Positions 18,044 through 26,425 are shown, counted from the stretch's first letter. The stretch: DNA of 64,000 nt from a bacterium 1XD21-70 (GCA_003669055.1 RAYB01000001.1:124001-188000), one strand, 5' to 3'. Made by a program: numbers and translations. Notes: generated by a model from the letters alone, not told the origin.

Positions 18044-19417
18044 CTACTGCCGGATGGATCCGATCTCTGTATCGATCTCCTGAATCAGCTTTGCCACATC
18101 ACGCTGAGAGTCATCCAATGTCACAAACTCCTGAAGTTTTGTGCGGAATGCAGTGGAAAATTCGGATGTATAATCCGGCACAAGAGCCTTGGACACGATT
18201 CTGTCATTGTCAATATAACTCTTGATCTCTTTAATAAACGCATCTGCATTATCCGTAGGCACGGTCACATTGCTGGTCATAAGCTTCGCTGTATCCATCC
18301 ATGTCTTGGAGCAATCCTCATTGGCAAAGAACTCAAGAAGAGTCATTACCTCATCCTTATGCTCGGTCTGGGAGGACACGATAAATACATCGTCAATGCC
18401 AACCCAAAGCTTGTTGTCATCCGCGTTGTCGGACCAGGGTGTGGGGAACATGCCGAACTCTCCCTCCGGATTGGCGGCAATCACATCGCCCATCAGCCAG
18501 CCGCCGTTCATGTACATCGGCCTCTGTCCTGCCGCAAAATTCTGAATGCCCTGGGTCTGGTCTACCGCCGTATCCCCTGCATCCTTATAGGAAGCAAACT
18601 TGGAGAACATCTCCATGGCGTCTGTGACAACCTGGTTTCCGCCAAGATCTTTAACGCCGTTCTGGGAATCCATCCATACGTTCTCATTGCCCGTGGAAGC
18701 TGCCATGCTGGTAAAGAAGGAATCCAGTTCATGGAATACGCCGTGTATAAAATTGTAAGGATGTACAAAAGGATAGATGCCCTGATCCATAAAGGTGTCA
18801 CATACCTTGAAGAATTCATCCTTTGTCTGGGGAACCTCTAAGTTTGCGTCCTCAAACATCTTCTTATTATAGAAGCAGGCCTTTACCTGGGCATCAATCG
18901 GGAAGCCGTATATGCCTCCGTTGACGGTACATTCATCCGCTAACATGGGAAGCACATTTTCCAGGCACTTCTCCCCTGTCAGGTCCATGAAGTACCCGCC
19001 TTCCACAAACTCCGTCATGTTCTGGGGCTTACCGAACATAATATCCGGCGCTTCCCCGGCTGCAATATAGTTTTTGTAGGTGGCAATGTAGGAGGAAGAT
19101 GCCACTACCTCCACGTCCACTTTGATATTGGGGTAGCTTTCTGCAAATGCTGCTAACATAGCATCGAGTGCATCCCTTTTTGCCTGCTCTCCCATGTAAT
19201 GTACCAGGCGGATGGTAACTTCTTCACCGCCGGCCTCCGCAGTTCCGTCTTCTTCCTTTTTGGCCTCTGCCTCCCCGGCCGCATCCGGCTGATCCTTTGT
19301 AACTGCCGCCGTAGTCTCATTCGTGCTGCCGCCCCCTGAACATCCTGCAAGAGCCGTGGAAACCATAGCTGCCGCCAATGCTAAGGCAGACATCCGCTTG
19401 CATAAATTTTTTCTCAC
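18044..19417 (-). CDS. Extracellular sugar-binding lipoprotein (ABC family 1)
   Basis: Solute receptor of the CUT1 importer, 457 residues. A lipoprotein signal is clear: basic MRKNLCKR, hydrophobic core, lipobox ALAGC (Cys about residue 26). An alanine/glutamate-rich linker follows, then the family 1 fold from VTIRLVHYMGEQ. Segments such as GEAPDIMFGKP and FAAGQRPMYMNGGWLMGD are typical of MalE/ganglioside-type sugar receptors. It is first in the operon, ahead of two permeases, YesM/YesN and an esterase. The substrate is not readable from sequence; the esterase suggests plant oligosaccharides. Confidence 0.93.
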   Translation of the reverse strand: MRKNLCKRMSALALAAAMVSTALAGCSGGGSTNETTAAVTKDQPDAAGEAEAKKEEDGTAEAGGEEVTIRLVHYMGEQAKRDALDAMLAAFAESYPNIKVDVEVVASSSYIATYKNYIAAGEAPDIMFGKPQNMTEFVEGGYFMDLTGEKCLENVLPMLADECTVNGGIYGFPIDAQVKACFYNKKMFEDANLEVPQTKDEFFKVCDTFMDQGIYPFVHPYNFIHGVFHELDSFFTSMAASTGNENVWMDSQNGVKDLGGNQVVTDAMEMFSKFASYKDAGDTAVDQTQGIQNFAAGQRPMYMNGGWLMGDVIAANPEGEFGMFPTPWSDNADDNKLWVGIDDVFIVSSQTEHKDEVMTLLEFFANEDCSKTWMDTAKLMTSNVTVPTDNADAFIKEIKSYIDNDRIVSKALVPDYTSEFSTAFRTKLQEFVTLDDSQRDVAKLIQEIDTEIGSIRQ

Positions 19418-19545
19418 AACAATCTCCTCCTCTGTTTTTTCGTGTACACTAAACTAATTAGCATGGCAACTGTTCTGATTTGAACTGTCACTTAAAATTT
19501 TAACAAATTCAAACCGGAAAACATATAGTAAATTTCGGATAAAAT

Positions 19546-19588
19546 ATTATAATTTTGGTTTTTTCAAAATATATAGTGTATTTTACAC
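19546..19588 (-). promoter_or_regulatory. Probable YesN-activated promoter of the sugar ABC operon
   Basis: A perfect TATAAT (19546-19551, minus strand) has no acceptable -35 box 17 nt upstream. Instead a perfect inverted repeat, GTGTA-3 nt-TACAC (19576-19588), is centred about 43 nt before the expected start. That layout fits an activator replacing the -35 contact; YesN is the natural candidate. The sequences are seen; the role is inferred. Confidence 0.45.
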
Positions 19589-19623
19589 AATGTTTCCTGC
19601 TTTTATTGTGCAGGAATTGTGAT

Positions 19624-19818
19624 TTTCAGGAAAATTCCCTCTGTCAATATCCGGAAAACACTTTGCACATGACAAACGTAAACAGCAAGCAGATTATGGA
19701 TGTGGAAAAATAACGGAAACGGATGAGAAATGCCTGATGATAGATGTCCGGGACAATAACTGTATGGCTGCAGCCAGCAGCTATACCTACAAGCGAGACG
19801 GCATGATGTTTGAATAAC
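19624..19818 (+). pseudogene. Coding remnant, family not recognised
   Basis: An open stretch of about 64 codons without a usable start ends at TAA 19816-19818. Its last 30 residues, including MIDVRDNNCMAAASSYTYKR and ending DGMMFE, look like real protein rather than random translation. Upstream the frame is closed by a TGA. I read it as the tail of a gene truncated when the region was rearranged. I cannot name the family; chance coding is the alternative. Confidence 0.3.
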
Positions 19819-19961
19819 CCAGGTTTTATGGCAATGTGGTGAAAAAGCCTGTGTGATATCCTGACGGAAAAGCCAAAAGGGCAGCCGGTGTATTGTAGCG
19901 TCCACTGCCCCCGGCCTTTTCCATCATGATAAATCATCCTCTTCCCAAAAGCCCTAAAACA

Positions 19962-20702
19962 TTAACACCCAAACAGACGCGATGCCGATGCATCATCCAA
20001 AAACAGGTTCCAGTCCGGATGGGTCTTTAGCATGGTGGCCGGAACCAGAGGGCTTACCGGTGAGGTAATCGTATTGTATACGGCCTCTGCCTTCACCCCA
20101 TGGGGAACTGCCGTAACGATATGGCGGCAGGCCATAATCTGCTTCACACACATGGAAATTGCCTGTTTCGGCACCTCATCCACGGTTGCAAACCATCCCT
20201 CCCCCACCTGCTGCTTCCGGCATCTCTCATCCAGGGTCAGCAGCTTATATGCTTCCTCTGTCTCAAAATCCGCCGGCGGGTCATTGAAAGCGATATGGCC
20301 GTTTTCCCCTATGCCGATCACCCCCACATCAACAGGTGCCTGTCTCAGTTCCTTTGTCAGCTGTGCGATATTCGCCTCAATATCCCCTTCCCCGTTGACA
20401 AAATGAACTGCCTTTAAGGAAACCTTGCTGACAAAACGTTCCTTTAAGTATTTCCGGAAACTGGCCGGATGGCTTTCCGGAAGATTCGCATACTCATCCA
20501 GATGGAACATCTCCACCTTCTCCCAGGCAACCTCTTGGCCCAGGAGTGCCTCTAGGGTTTCAAACTGGGAAGCCCCGGTGGAAAGAACCAGGCGGGCATA
20601 ACCCTGCTCTTTGATGGCTTCTGCCAGATACTTTGCAATGGCCTCAGCAGCCCGGATCCCGAGTTCCTGGGGGGTAGGCGCTACATTGATTGAAATATTC
20701 AT
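19962..20702 (-). CDS. nagB: Glucosamine-6-phosphate deaminase
   Basis: Cytoplasmic isomerase/deaminase converting glucosamine-6-phosphate to fructose-6-phosphate and ammonia. The 246-residue length is normal. LVLSTGASQ (substrate phosphate loop, about residue 40), FHLDEYANLP (catalytic Asp region, about 73), GVIGIGENGHIAFNDP (about 130) and the C-terminal HPDWNLFLDD are family motifs. It follows nagA by 56 nt in the same operon, giving a two-step route from GlcNAc-6-P into glycolysis. pgi, about 7 kb away, acts on the product. Confidence 0.96.
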   Translation of the reverse strand: MNISINVAPTPQELGIRAAEAIAKYLAEAIKEQGYARLVLSTGASQFETLEALLGQEVAWEKVEMFHLDEYANLPESHPASFRKYLKERFVSKVSLKAVHFVNGEGDIEANIAQLTKELRQAPVDVGVIGIGENGHIAFNDPPADFETEEAYKLLTLDERCRKQQVGEGWFATVDEVPKQAISMCVKQIMACRHIVTAVPHGVKAEAVYNTITSPVSPLVPATMLKTHPDWNLFLDDASASRLFGC

Positions 20703-20758
20703 GATCTCAACCTCCTTGGTTCATTTTTCTTTATCTCTGCTTCTTCACTGTTTGTTTC

Positions 20759-21946
20759 TCATTCCATCCGGATCCCTGACACATAAACAGACGAAATATG
20801 GATCTGTTCGTCAAACACCAAGAGATCTGCCGCTTTCCCCGGGCTGATGCTGCCGTACATCCCATCCACGCCCAGGAAGGAGGCAGGATTTAAGGATGCC
20901 ATCCTGACGGCTTCCCATACCGGCAGCCCGGCTTTCTCTGTCATCGTGCGGACCAGGCGGTCTGTGGTTGCCACGCTGCCCGCAAAGCAGTCAAAACTAG
21001 GCATATTGGCAATGCCGTCCCGGATGACGACAGGAACCCCATGGGACAAAGACCCTAACAGGGAGGGGCCGTCCGGCATACCGGCGCCCCGCATGCTGTC
21101 CGTCACCAGGCAGATACGGCTATGGTCTTTGCACTTTACGATCAGTTTCAAAAGTTCCGGCGGCAGATGGACCCCGTCCGCAATCACCTCGATATTCAGG
21201 CCATCTAAAAGGTAGCCCGCCTCCACCAGCCCCAGCTTCCGGTGGCCGTTCTCCCGGATAATCGTGGACATGCCGGAGTAAAAATGGGTCAGCTGGCTAA
21301 AGCCATGGCCCATTGCCTCAATGGCAACGTCCAGCCGGGCGTCACTATGCCCCATAAGGGCGACGATGCCCCTGCGCGCCAGTTCATCCCCCAGTTCCAT
21401 CGCGCCGGGAAGTTCAGGTGCTATGGACCATTTCACAATATTGCCAGCCCCCCGGGAAAGGATCTCCATGTAATGTTCCTTAGAAGGGCACGCCAGATAC
21501 CGCGGCGGCTGCGCCCCGGCCTGGGAAGAAGAAAAATAAGGCCCCTCCAAATGGATTCCGAGAAGATGGGGCATATGTTCCGAAACCTGCTTGGCCTGCT
21601 CGTAACAGCTAAAAAATCCGAACAGTTCCTCATCGGAGCAGGTGAGGGTAGTCGGGCAAAGCCCTGTGGTCCCATGCATTAAATGGGTTCTGGCAGCGGT
21701 AAGGATATCCTCTGTGCGCCCGTCCATAAAATCCGCGCCCCCGCCGCCATGGCAATGAGTGTCAATAAATCCAGGAGAAAGGTAATTGCCTTTGCAGTCA
21801 ATGACCTGTGTTCCTTCACCGCCCTCTTTGTGTGCCAAATCCGTGCCAACGGATTCAATCACACCGCCCCTTACGGATACCTGGCATTCTTCCAGAACGG
21901 AATCCGGTTGTATTACCTTGGCATTTGTAAAAATCAGGTGTTCCAT
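20759..21946 (-). CDS. nagA: N-acetylglucosamine-6-phosphate deacetylase
   Basis: Metal-dependent amidohydrolase that removes acetate from GlcNAc-6-P. Metal-binding DTHCHGGGGADFMDG is at about residues 58-72; HLEGPYFS, GHSDARLD, LTHFYSGM and the catalytic Asp in LVTDSMRGAG follow in family order. AGGAGGT lies 7 nt before the ATG at 21946 (4 nt before an adjacent ATG at 21949); a longer frame to 22015 has no site. It is the first gene of nagA-nagB and is divergent from a LacI-type regulator that probably controls it. Confidence 0.95.
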   Translation of the reverse strand: MEHLIFTNAKVIQPDSVLEECQVSVRGGVIESVGTDLAHKEGGEGTQVIDCKGNYLSPGFIDTHCHGGGGADFMDGRTEDILTAARTHLMHGTTGLCPTTLTCSDEELFGFFSCYEQAKQVSEHMPHLLGIHLEGPYFSSSQAGAQPPRYLACPSKEHYMEILSRGAGNIVKWSIAPELPGAMELGDELARRGIVALMGHSDARLDVAIEAMGHGFSQLTHFYSGMSTIIRENGHRKLGLVEAGYLLDGLNIEVIADGVHLPPELLKLIVKCKDHSRICLVTDSMRGAGMPDGPSLLGSLSHGVPVVIRDGIANMPSFDCFAGSVATTDRLVRTMTEKAGLPVWEAVRMASLNPASFLGVDGMYGSISPGKAADLLVFDEQIHISSVYVSGIRME

Positions 21947-22020
21947 CATGCTACCTCCTTTTCCGATGCATCCAGAATAGAAGAAAAACAGGAAAAAGTC
22001 AAGAGGGTTCGTCAAAAATT

Positions 22021-22049
22021 ACAATATTTTTTCAATAACACGAACACAA
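22021..22049 (-). promoter_or_regulatory. Possible promoter of nagAB
   Basis: TTGTGT (22044-22049) and TATTGT (22021-22026) are 17 nt apart on the minus strand, about 75 nt before nagA. The match is moderate; another AT-rich choice is possible. Confidence 0.35.
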
Positions 22050-22072
22050 TTTAGAGAAATTTTTTTTCGTAA

Positions 22073-22101
22073 TTGACATTATTCTGACATTATTTTATAA
22101 T
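22073..22101 (+). promoter_or_regulatory. Consensus sigma-A promoter of the LacI-family gene
   Basis: TTGACA (22073-22078), 17 nt, TATAAT (22096-22101): a perfect consensus promoter. An operator-like repeat begins 7 nt downstream, so such a strong promoter is probably held in check by its own product. Confidence 0.85.
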
Positions 22102-22107
22102 AAGCCA

Positions 22108-22130
22108 AAGGAAACGTTTTCGTTATCCTT
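22108..22130 (+). promoter_or_regulatory. Operator-like inverted repeat at the lacI start site
   Basis: The arms AAGGA-AACG and CGTT-ATCCTT flank TTTT, giving an inverted repeat with one unpaired base per arm. It covers the expected transcription start of the consensus promoter. LacI-family proteins bind such AACG/CGTT-centred sites, so autorepression and control of divergent nagAB are likely. Confidence 0.5.
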
Positions 22131-22184
22131 TAAATTTCGTCAAAATACCCATATGATCTTGCATGAAAAAGGCGGTGATACGGT

Positions 22185-23270
22185 ATTGAAGTAAAGAAAA
22201 TCACCCTGAAGGACATTGCCCAGGCCAGTGGATATTCCCTTGTATCCGTCCACCGGGCGATGAACAACAAGGAAGGGGTCAGCCAGGCAGTGCGCCAGGA
22301 AATTTTGAGGGTAGCCAATGAACTGGGGTATACCACCAATTATGTGGCTTCCGCATTAAAACGGCGGCCGTTGAATTTGGCCGTGGTCCTGCCGGGGGCT
22401 AATGATACCGGCAGATACTATTTCCGGTATATATGGAAGGGATGCCATGCTGCCCGCAATGAAGTGTCAGGCTATAACTTAAATGTGATGGAATATGCCT
22501 TCAGCACAGAAGGCGATGACGACGGCAGCGAAAAACAGATGGAAATTTTAAAAAACCTGTTTGAAGAATGGGGAGACCGTTTAGACGGGCTTCTGACTGC
22601 GCCAACCTACAACAATTCCCGGCTCCAGTGCCTGCTCGCCCAGTTTTCCGGCAGAGGCGTGTCCGTTGTGCTGATTGACAATGATTTTGAAGACTGCGGC
22701 AGGCTATGCTGCATTGCCCCCAACGACACCTATACCGGGAGGCTTTCTGCAGAATTGATGAACATGTGCCTAAACGGAAGAAAGGGAACCATCTTAGTGG
22801 CAGAGGGAAAAGGGTTGTCCTGGTCCCACAAGATGAACCAGACCGGGTTTGAAGCTTACTTTGAGGAACATAATCCCGATATCAAAATCTGGCGCGCCAA
22901 AGATCTGCATGATGGCGAAGCCAACTGCCGACAGATGGTAAAAGGGCTTTTGGAGATCCCGGATATCATCGGGGCATACAGCATGCGGGCAAAAAACACC
23001 ATGCCCATGTGCCATGCCATCTGCCAGGCCGGGAAGCAGGCGCAGGTTTTTGCGGTGGGAAGCGACTTGTTTCCGGAAAGCGCACAGATGCTAAGAAGCG
23101 GTGTCCTAAAAGCCATTGTCTACAAAGCACCCTATGAAAAAGGCTACAAGGGCTTTAAAGCCCTGTTTGAATACCTGATCAAAGGGATCGCCCCTGAGTC
23201 AGAAGCTGTCAGCGTCCAGATTTCGATTATCATGCAGAACAATATGCAGTTTTTTGAGGAATTTATTTAG
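22185..23270 (+). CDS. LacI-family transcriptional regulator with apparent ATT start
   Basis: DNA-binding sugar-sensing repressor, 361 residues. The LacI helix-turn-helix reads LKDIAQASGYSLVSVHRAMN at residues 8-27, followed by the hinge (YVASALKRRP) and a periplasmic-binding-type effector domain. The HTH starts well upstream of the first in-frame ATG (22260), and a TGA closes the frame at 22173. The only initiator in between is ATT at 22185, 6 nt after GGCGGTGA. An 8-codon ORF (ATG 22163 to TGA 22189) overlaps this ATT and could couple translation. The stop TAG is formed at the border of a MITE. Neighbours suggest control of nagAB and/or the TRAP operon. Confidence 0.85.
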   Translation: MEVKKITLKDIAQASGYSLVSVHRAMNNKEGVSQAVRQEILRVANELGYTTNYVASALKRRPLNLAVVLPGANDTGRYYFRYIWKGCHAARNEVSGYNLNVMEYAFSTEGDDDGSEKQMEILKNLFEEWGDRLDGLLTAPTYNNSRLQCLLAQFSGRGVSVVLIDNDFEDCGRLCCIAPNDTYTGRLSAELMNMCLNGRKGTILVAEGKGLSWSHKMNQTGFEAYFEEHNPDIKIWRAKDLHDGEANCRQMVKGLLEIPDIIGAYSMRAKNTMPMCHAICQAGKQAQVFAVGSDLFPESAQMLRSGVLKAIVYKAPYEKGYKGFKALFEYLIKGIAPESEAVSVQISIIMQNNMQFFEEFI

Positions 23271-23456
23271 TGTACTGACACATTTACTTTCAGCCAAATG
23301 ACGCAGAATGAATTTTCAGTCTGCAAGGCGGCGGAGGGAGGCGATACCCTCGCTTCGCTGGGGCAGGCTCTGCAGTGGCATCGTTGACCGACAACAACGC
23401 AGCAGATGGAAATTCAGGCAAGTTATTTGGCGAAATGTAAATGTGTCAGTACACTA
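23268..23456. mobile_element. Mariner/IS630-type MITE flanked by TA
   Basis: A 185-bp non-coding element (23270-23454) lies between TA dinucleotides. Its ends are perfect 18-bp inverted repeats (GTGTACTGACACATTTAC), 20 bp if the TA is included, and imperfect pairing extends to about 55 bp per side. TA duplication is the hallmark of IS630/Tc1-mariner transposition. It has no transposase, so it would need one in trans. It supplies the last base of the lacI stop codon and ends about 28 nt before the TRAP ribosome binding site. Confidence 0.75.
23427..23455 (+). promoter_or_regulatory. Possible outward promoter at the MITE right end
   Basis: TTGGCG (23427-23432), 17 nt, TACACT (23450-23455) lies across the right inverted repeat and points at the TRAP operon, which has no other room for a promoter between the element and its ribosome binding site. 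The match is moderate and the role is inferred. Confidence 0.3.
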
Positions 23457-23496
23457 GGATCGGAAATACAGTAAATCAATCTAAGGAGGAAATATC

Positions 23497-24591
23497 ATGA
23501 AAAAAACATTGGCAGTCTTACTTACCTGCACATTGGCGGCATCCCTGGCAGCTTGTTCCGGCGGATCCAAACCAGCCCAAACCACGGCAGCCCCGGATCA
23601 AACCACAGCAGCCCCGGATCAGGCAGAAAGCCAGGCAGAAGATTCACAGGAGGCAGAAGGGGAGGCAAGCGCCCCGTCCGGGGATATGGGCGAAGAGTTG
23701 CACTTCAAGCTCGCAGAGAACCAGCCGGACGGCAACCCCATCACAGAGGGCATGTATATGTTTGCGGAACTGGCAAAGAAGTACACGGACGGCACGGTAA
23801 ACATTGATGTTTATCCCAATGCTGCCCTGTGCGACGAGGCCTCCTCCATTGACCAGGTTATGGCCGGAACCCTTGATTTTTCCCGTGTCAACACCAACTC
23901 TATGGCTCCGGTCGTTGATTTGTTCGGCGCCTTCGGAATGCCTTACCTGTTTTCCGATACAGAATCCAAATATAAAGCCTTAGATGGCCAGGCCGGCGTT
24001 TACGCCTTCTCGGAACTGGAGAATTACAACATGGTAGGCCTCGATTTCTATGAGGCAGGTTCCAGGAACTTCTATACCACCGAAAAGCCCATCACCTCCG
24101 TGGCGGATTTAAAGGGTATGAAGATCCGGGTTCAGCAGACCGAGGTAGCCATCTCCATGGTACAGGCCCTTGGCGCCGAGGCAACACCTATGGATTACGG
24201 CGAAGTATTCCAGGGACTCCAGACCGGCATCGTGGACGGTGCAGAGAATGACTTCGTAAGCTACTATACCTCCGGGCACTATGAGGTGGCAAAGAACTTC
24301 ACCCTGGATGGCCATATGGCCCCACCGGCGCTGGTGATCTGCAGCAAGAAGGCCTGGGATCAGATGTCCGATGCCCAGAAGGAAGGTGTAAGCAGGGCTT
24401 CCAAGGAAGCGGCCCAGTGGCAGAGGCAGGCCATGCAGGATTACCAGGAGGAGTCCAGAAAAGAATGTGAAGCCTCCGGCTGTACCGTTATCGATGTGGA
24501 TGTAAAGGAATTCCAGGATGCGGTAAGTTCCGTATATGACAAATATCCGCAGTATAAGGAACTGGTAGACTTGGTCCGCGCCGCCCAGTAA
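23497..24591 (+). CDS. TRAP transporter substrate-binding lipoprotein (DctP family)
   Basis: Extracellular receptor of a TRAP importer, 364 residues. The lipobox is SLAAC (Cys about residue 20). A linker contains two tandem copies of QTTAAPD. The DctP fold follows, with MKIRVQQTEV (the Arg that usually clamps a substrate carboxylate, about residue 208) and GLQTGIVDGAENDFVSYY. It starts after AAGGAGG. Together with the two membrane subunits it forms a complete TRAP system, so the ligand is probably an organic or sugar acid. The nearby nag genes make a sialic or uronic acid plausible but not shown. Confidence 0.93.
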   Translation: MKKTLAVLLTCTLAASLAACSGGSKPAQTTAAPDQTTAAPDQAESQAEDSQEAEGEASAPSGDMGEELHFKLAENQPDGNPITEGMYMFAELAKKYTDGTVNIDVYPNAALCDEASSIDQVMAGTLDFSRVNTNSMAPVVDLFGAFGMPYLFSDTESKYKALDGQAGVYAFSELENYNMVGLDFYEAGSRNFYTTEKPITSVADLKGMKIRVQQTEVAISMVQALGAEATPMDYGEVFQGLQTGIVDGAENDFVSYYTSGHYEVAKNFTLDGHMAPPALVICSKKAWDQMSDAQKEGVSRASKEAAQWQRQAMQDYQEESRKECEASGCTVIDVDVKEFQDAVSSVYDKYPQYKELVDLVRAAQ

Positions 24592-24624
24592 GGGATCGCC
24601 TGCATTAAAAGGGAGGTCTGTCCG

Positions 24625-25128
24625 ATGACGAATTTAAGAAAATATCTGGGATATGTGGTTAAAGCGGAACAATACGTTTGTTGTATGCTTTTGGTGGTGA
24701 TGCTGGTCGTATGCTTCGGGGCAGTCGTCATGCGGTACGCGTTCAGCAAGCCCCTGGTTTGGTCTGAGGAAGTGATTCTGACCATGCTGATCTGGTTTGG
24801 ATTTATGTGTATTTCCATCGGCGCGTTCGGGGATTCCCATATCGCCATTGAGGGGGTTTACAACCTCTTCCCCGCGCCCATGAAAAAGGGCTGCGATATC
24901 GCGCGCCACCTGCTGCTGCTTTCTATAGGCGGCATGATGGTATATTTTGGATGGCAGATTTTTCATATCAATATGATGAAACGTCTTCCGGCCACCCGTT
25001 GGCCCCAGGGAATCCAGTATTTTCCCATGGTATTCGGCGGGGTTCTGACCTCCCTTTTCAGCCTGCTGAACTTAGCAGAGTGCCTGACCGGAATAAACAG
25101 ACAAGGAGGGGAAGGAAAGCATGAATGA
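24625..25128 (+). CDS. TRAP transporter small membrane subunit (DctQ)
   Basis: A 167-residue membrane protein with four TM helices, the small subunit that joins the large channel subunit in ion-driven TRAP uptake. MRYAFSKPLVWSEEVILTML is the DctQ family motif, and WPQGIQYFPMVFGG near the C-terminus is also typical. It follows the receptor gene by 33 nt with GGGAGG and overlaps the DctM start by 8 bp. Confidence 0.92.
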   Translation: MTNLRKYLGYVVKAEQYVCCMLLVVMLVVCFGAVVMRYAFSKPLVWSEEVILTMLIWFGFMCISIGAFGDSHIAIEGVYNLFPAPMKKGCDIARHLLLLSIGGMMVYFGWQIFHINMMKRLPATRWPQGIQYFPMVFGGVLTSLFSLLNLAECLTGINRQGGEGKHE

Positions 25129-26425
25129 GATTGCAGTTGGAACCATCCTGCTATTTACATCCCTGGCAGTTTTGATGGTAATCCGGATTCCCATCGCCTT
25201 TTCCTTAATGGCCTCAGCCCTGGTTACGGCCACTTATCTGGGAATCCCGTATTTTAACTTGTTCCAGAAAATGTCTGTCAGCCTGTTAAGCTTCACCTTC
25301 ATTGCCGTCCCGTTCTTCATCATGATGGCACAGGTGATGACAGACGGCGAGATCACCGGCAAGCTGATGGCATTTTGCAATATTATCGTAGGCAGGATCC
25401 GGGGCGGCACTGCCATTGTCAATATCTTGGTAAGCATGCTGTTTGGCGGAATCTCCGGCTCCTCGGCGGCGGATGTATCCTCCATCGGAGCCATGCTGAT
25501 CCCGGCCATGGTTCAGGAAGGGTATGATCCGGATTACAGCGTGGCTGTGACGGTCACTTCCTCCGTGGAGGGTGTTATCATCCCGCCCAGCCAGAATATG
25601 TTGTTTTACGCCCTGGCCTCAGCCAGCGGCATCTCTATCAGCACATTGCTGATGTGCGGGTATGTGCCGGGCATCCTCCTGACCGTAGGGCTTATGGTGC
25701 CGGCATACCTGATTGCCGTGAAGAAACAGTATCCCCTAGGCGTCAAACGTTCCATGAAGGAAAATATGAAGATCATCTGGCAGGCTCTTCTTGGCCTGGG
25801 AGCCATTGTCATCGTTTTGGCAGGAACCTCCTTTGGTATCTGTTCCGCAACAGAGGCTGCCGCCGTTGCCGCGGTCTATGCCCTGGCCGTCACCACGCTG
25901 GTGTACCGCAACATGTCCTTAAAGCTTTACATAGAAGGGCTGAAAAAATGCCTGCCCACCATGACCATGGCTATGGCTATCATATCTGCATCCGGAGCCT
26001 TCGGGTATGTGATGTCTTATCTGAAAGTTCCCCAGAACTTAAGCACCTGGCTGCTGGGGCTGACATCCAACCAGGTAATCCTGACCCTGCTGCTGCTTCT
26101 TATGATGCTGGTACTCGGCTGCTTTATGGACATGGGGATCCTGATCCTTCTGACAACACCTATTTTGTACCCCATTGCCACCGGCGCCCTGGGATTCAAT
26201 CCCTATCATTTCGGCGTAGTCCTGGTGCTGGCATACGGCATCGGCTTGTGCACACCGCCTGTGGGGACATCCCTGTTTATCGGGTGCAGCATTGCAAAAG
26301 TCCCGGTTGAGAAGGTGGTACGGGGATTCCTGCCGTTTTATTTGTCCATGATTATCATGCTGCTGCTTTTGACCTTTATTCCGTCCCTTTCTTTGGGACT
26401 GCCTAGATTATTGGGGTTACTATGA
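25121..26425 (+). CDS. TRAP transporter large permease subunit (DctM)
   Basis: A 434-residue integral membrane protein with about 12 TM helices that forms the transport path and couples to sodium. Signature loops include FGGISGSSAADVSSIGAMLI (about residues 107-126), VTSSVEGVIIPPSQNMLFYA and the C-terminal GIGLCTPPVGTSLFIGCSIA. It overlaps DctQ by 8 bp and the following esterase gene by 4 bp (ATGA), so all four genes are one transcription and translation unit. Confidence 0.95.
   Translation: MNEIAVGTILLFTSLAVLMVIRIPIAFSLMASALVTATYLGIPYFNLFQKMSVSLLSFTFIAVPFFIMMAQVMTDGEITGKLMAFCNIIVGRIRGGTAIVNILVSMLFGGISGSSAADVSSIGAMLIPAMVQEGYDPDYSVAVTVTSSVEGVIIPPSQNMLFYALASASGISISTLLMCGYVPGILLTVGLMVPAYLIAVKKQYPLGVKRSMKENMKIIWQALLGLGAIVIVLAGTSFGICSATEAAAVAAVYALAVTTLVYRNMSLKLYIEGLKKCLPTMTMAMAIISASGAFGYVMSYLKVPQNLSTWLLGLTSNQVILTLLLLLMMLVLGCFMDMGILILLTTPILYPIATGALGFNPYHFGVVLVLAYGIGLCTPPVGTSLFIGCSIAKVPVEKVVRGFLPFYLSMIIMLLLLTFIPSLSLGLPRLLGLL

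Larger units (their letters stand above)
19418..19961. other. Gene-free stretch: sugar operon promoter region and a coding remnant
   Basis: The left part is AT-rich and holds the likely regulated promoter of the binding-protein gene (19546-19588). The right part holds a short coding-like remnant on the plus strand (19624-19818) and a weak hairpin (GGGCAG with CTGCCC, 19879-19910) that could end nagB transcription. Minus-strand frames of about 100 codons at 19603-19937 show no recognisable protein. Confidence 0.5.
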
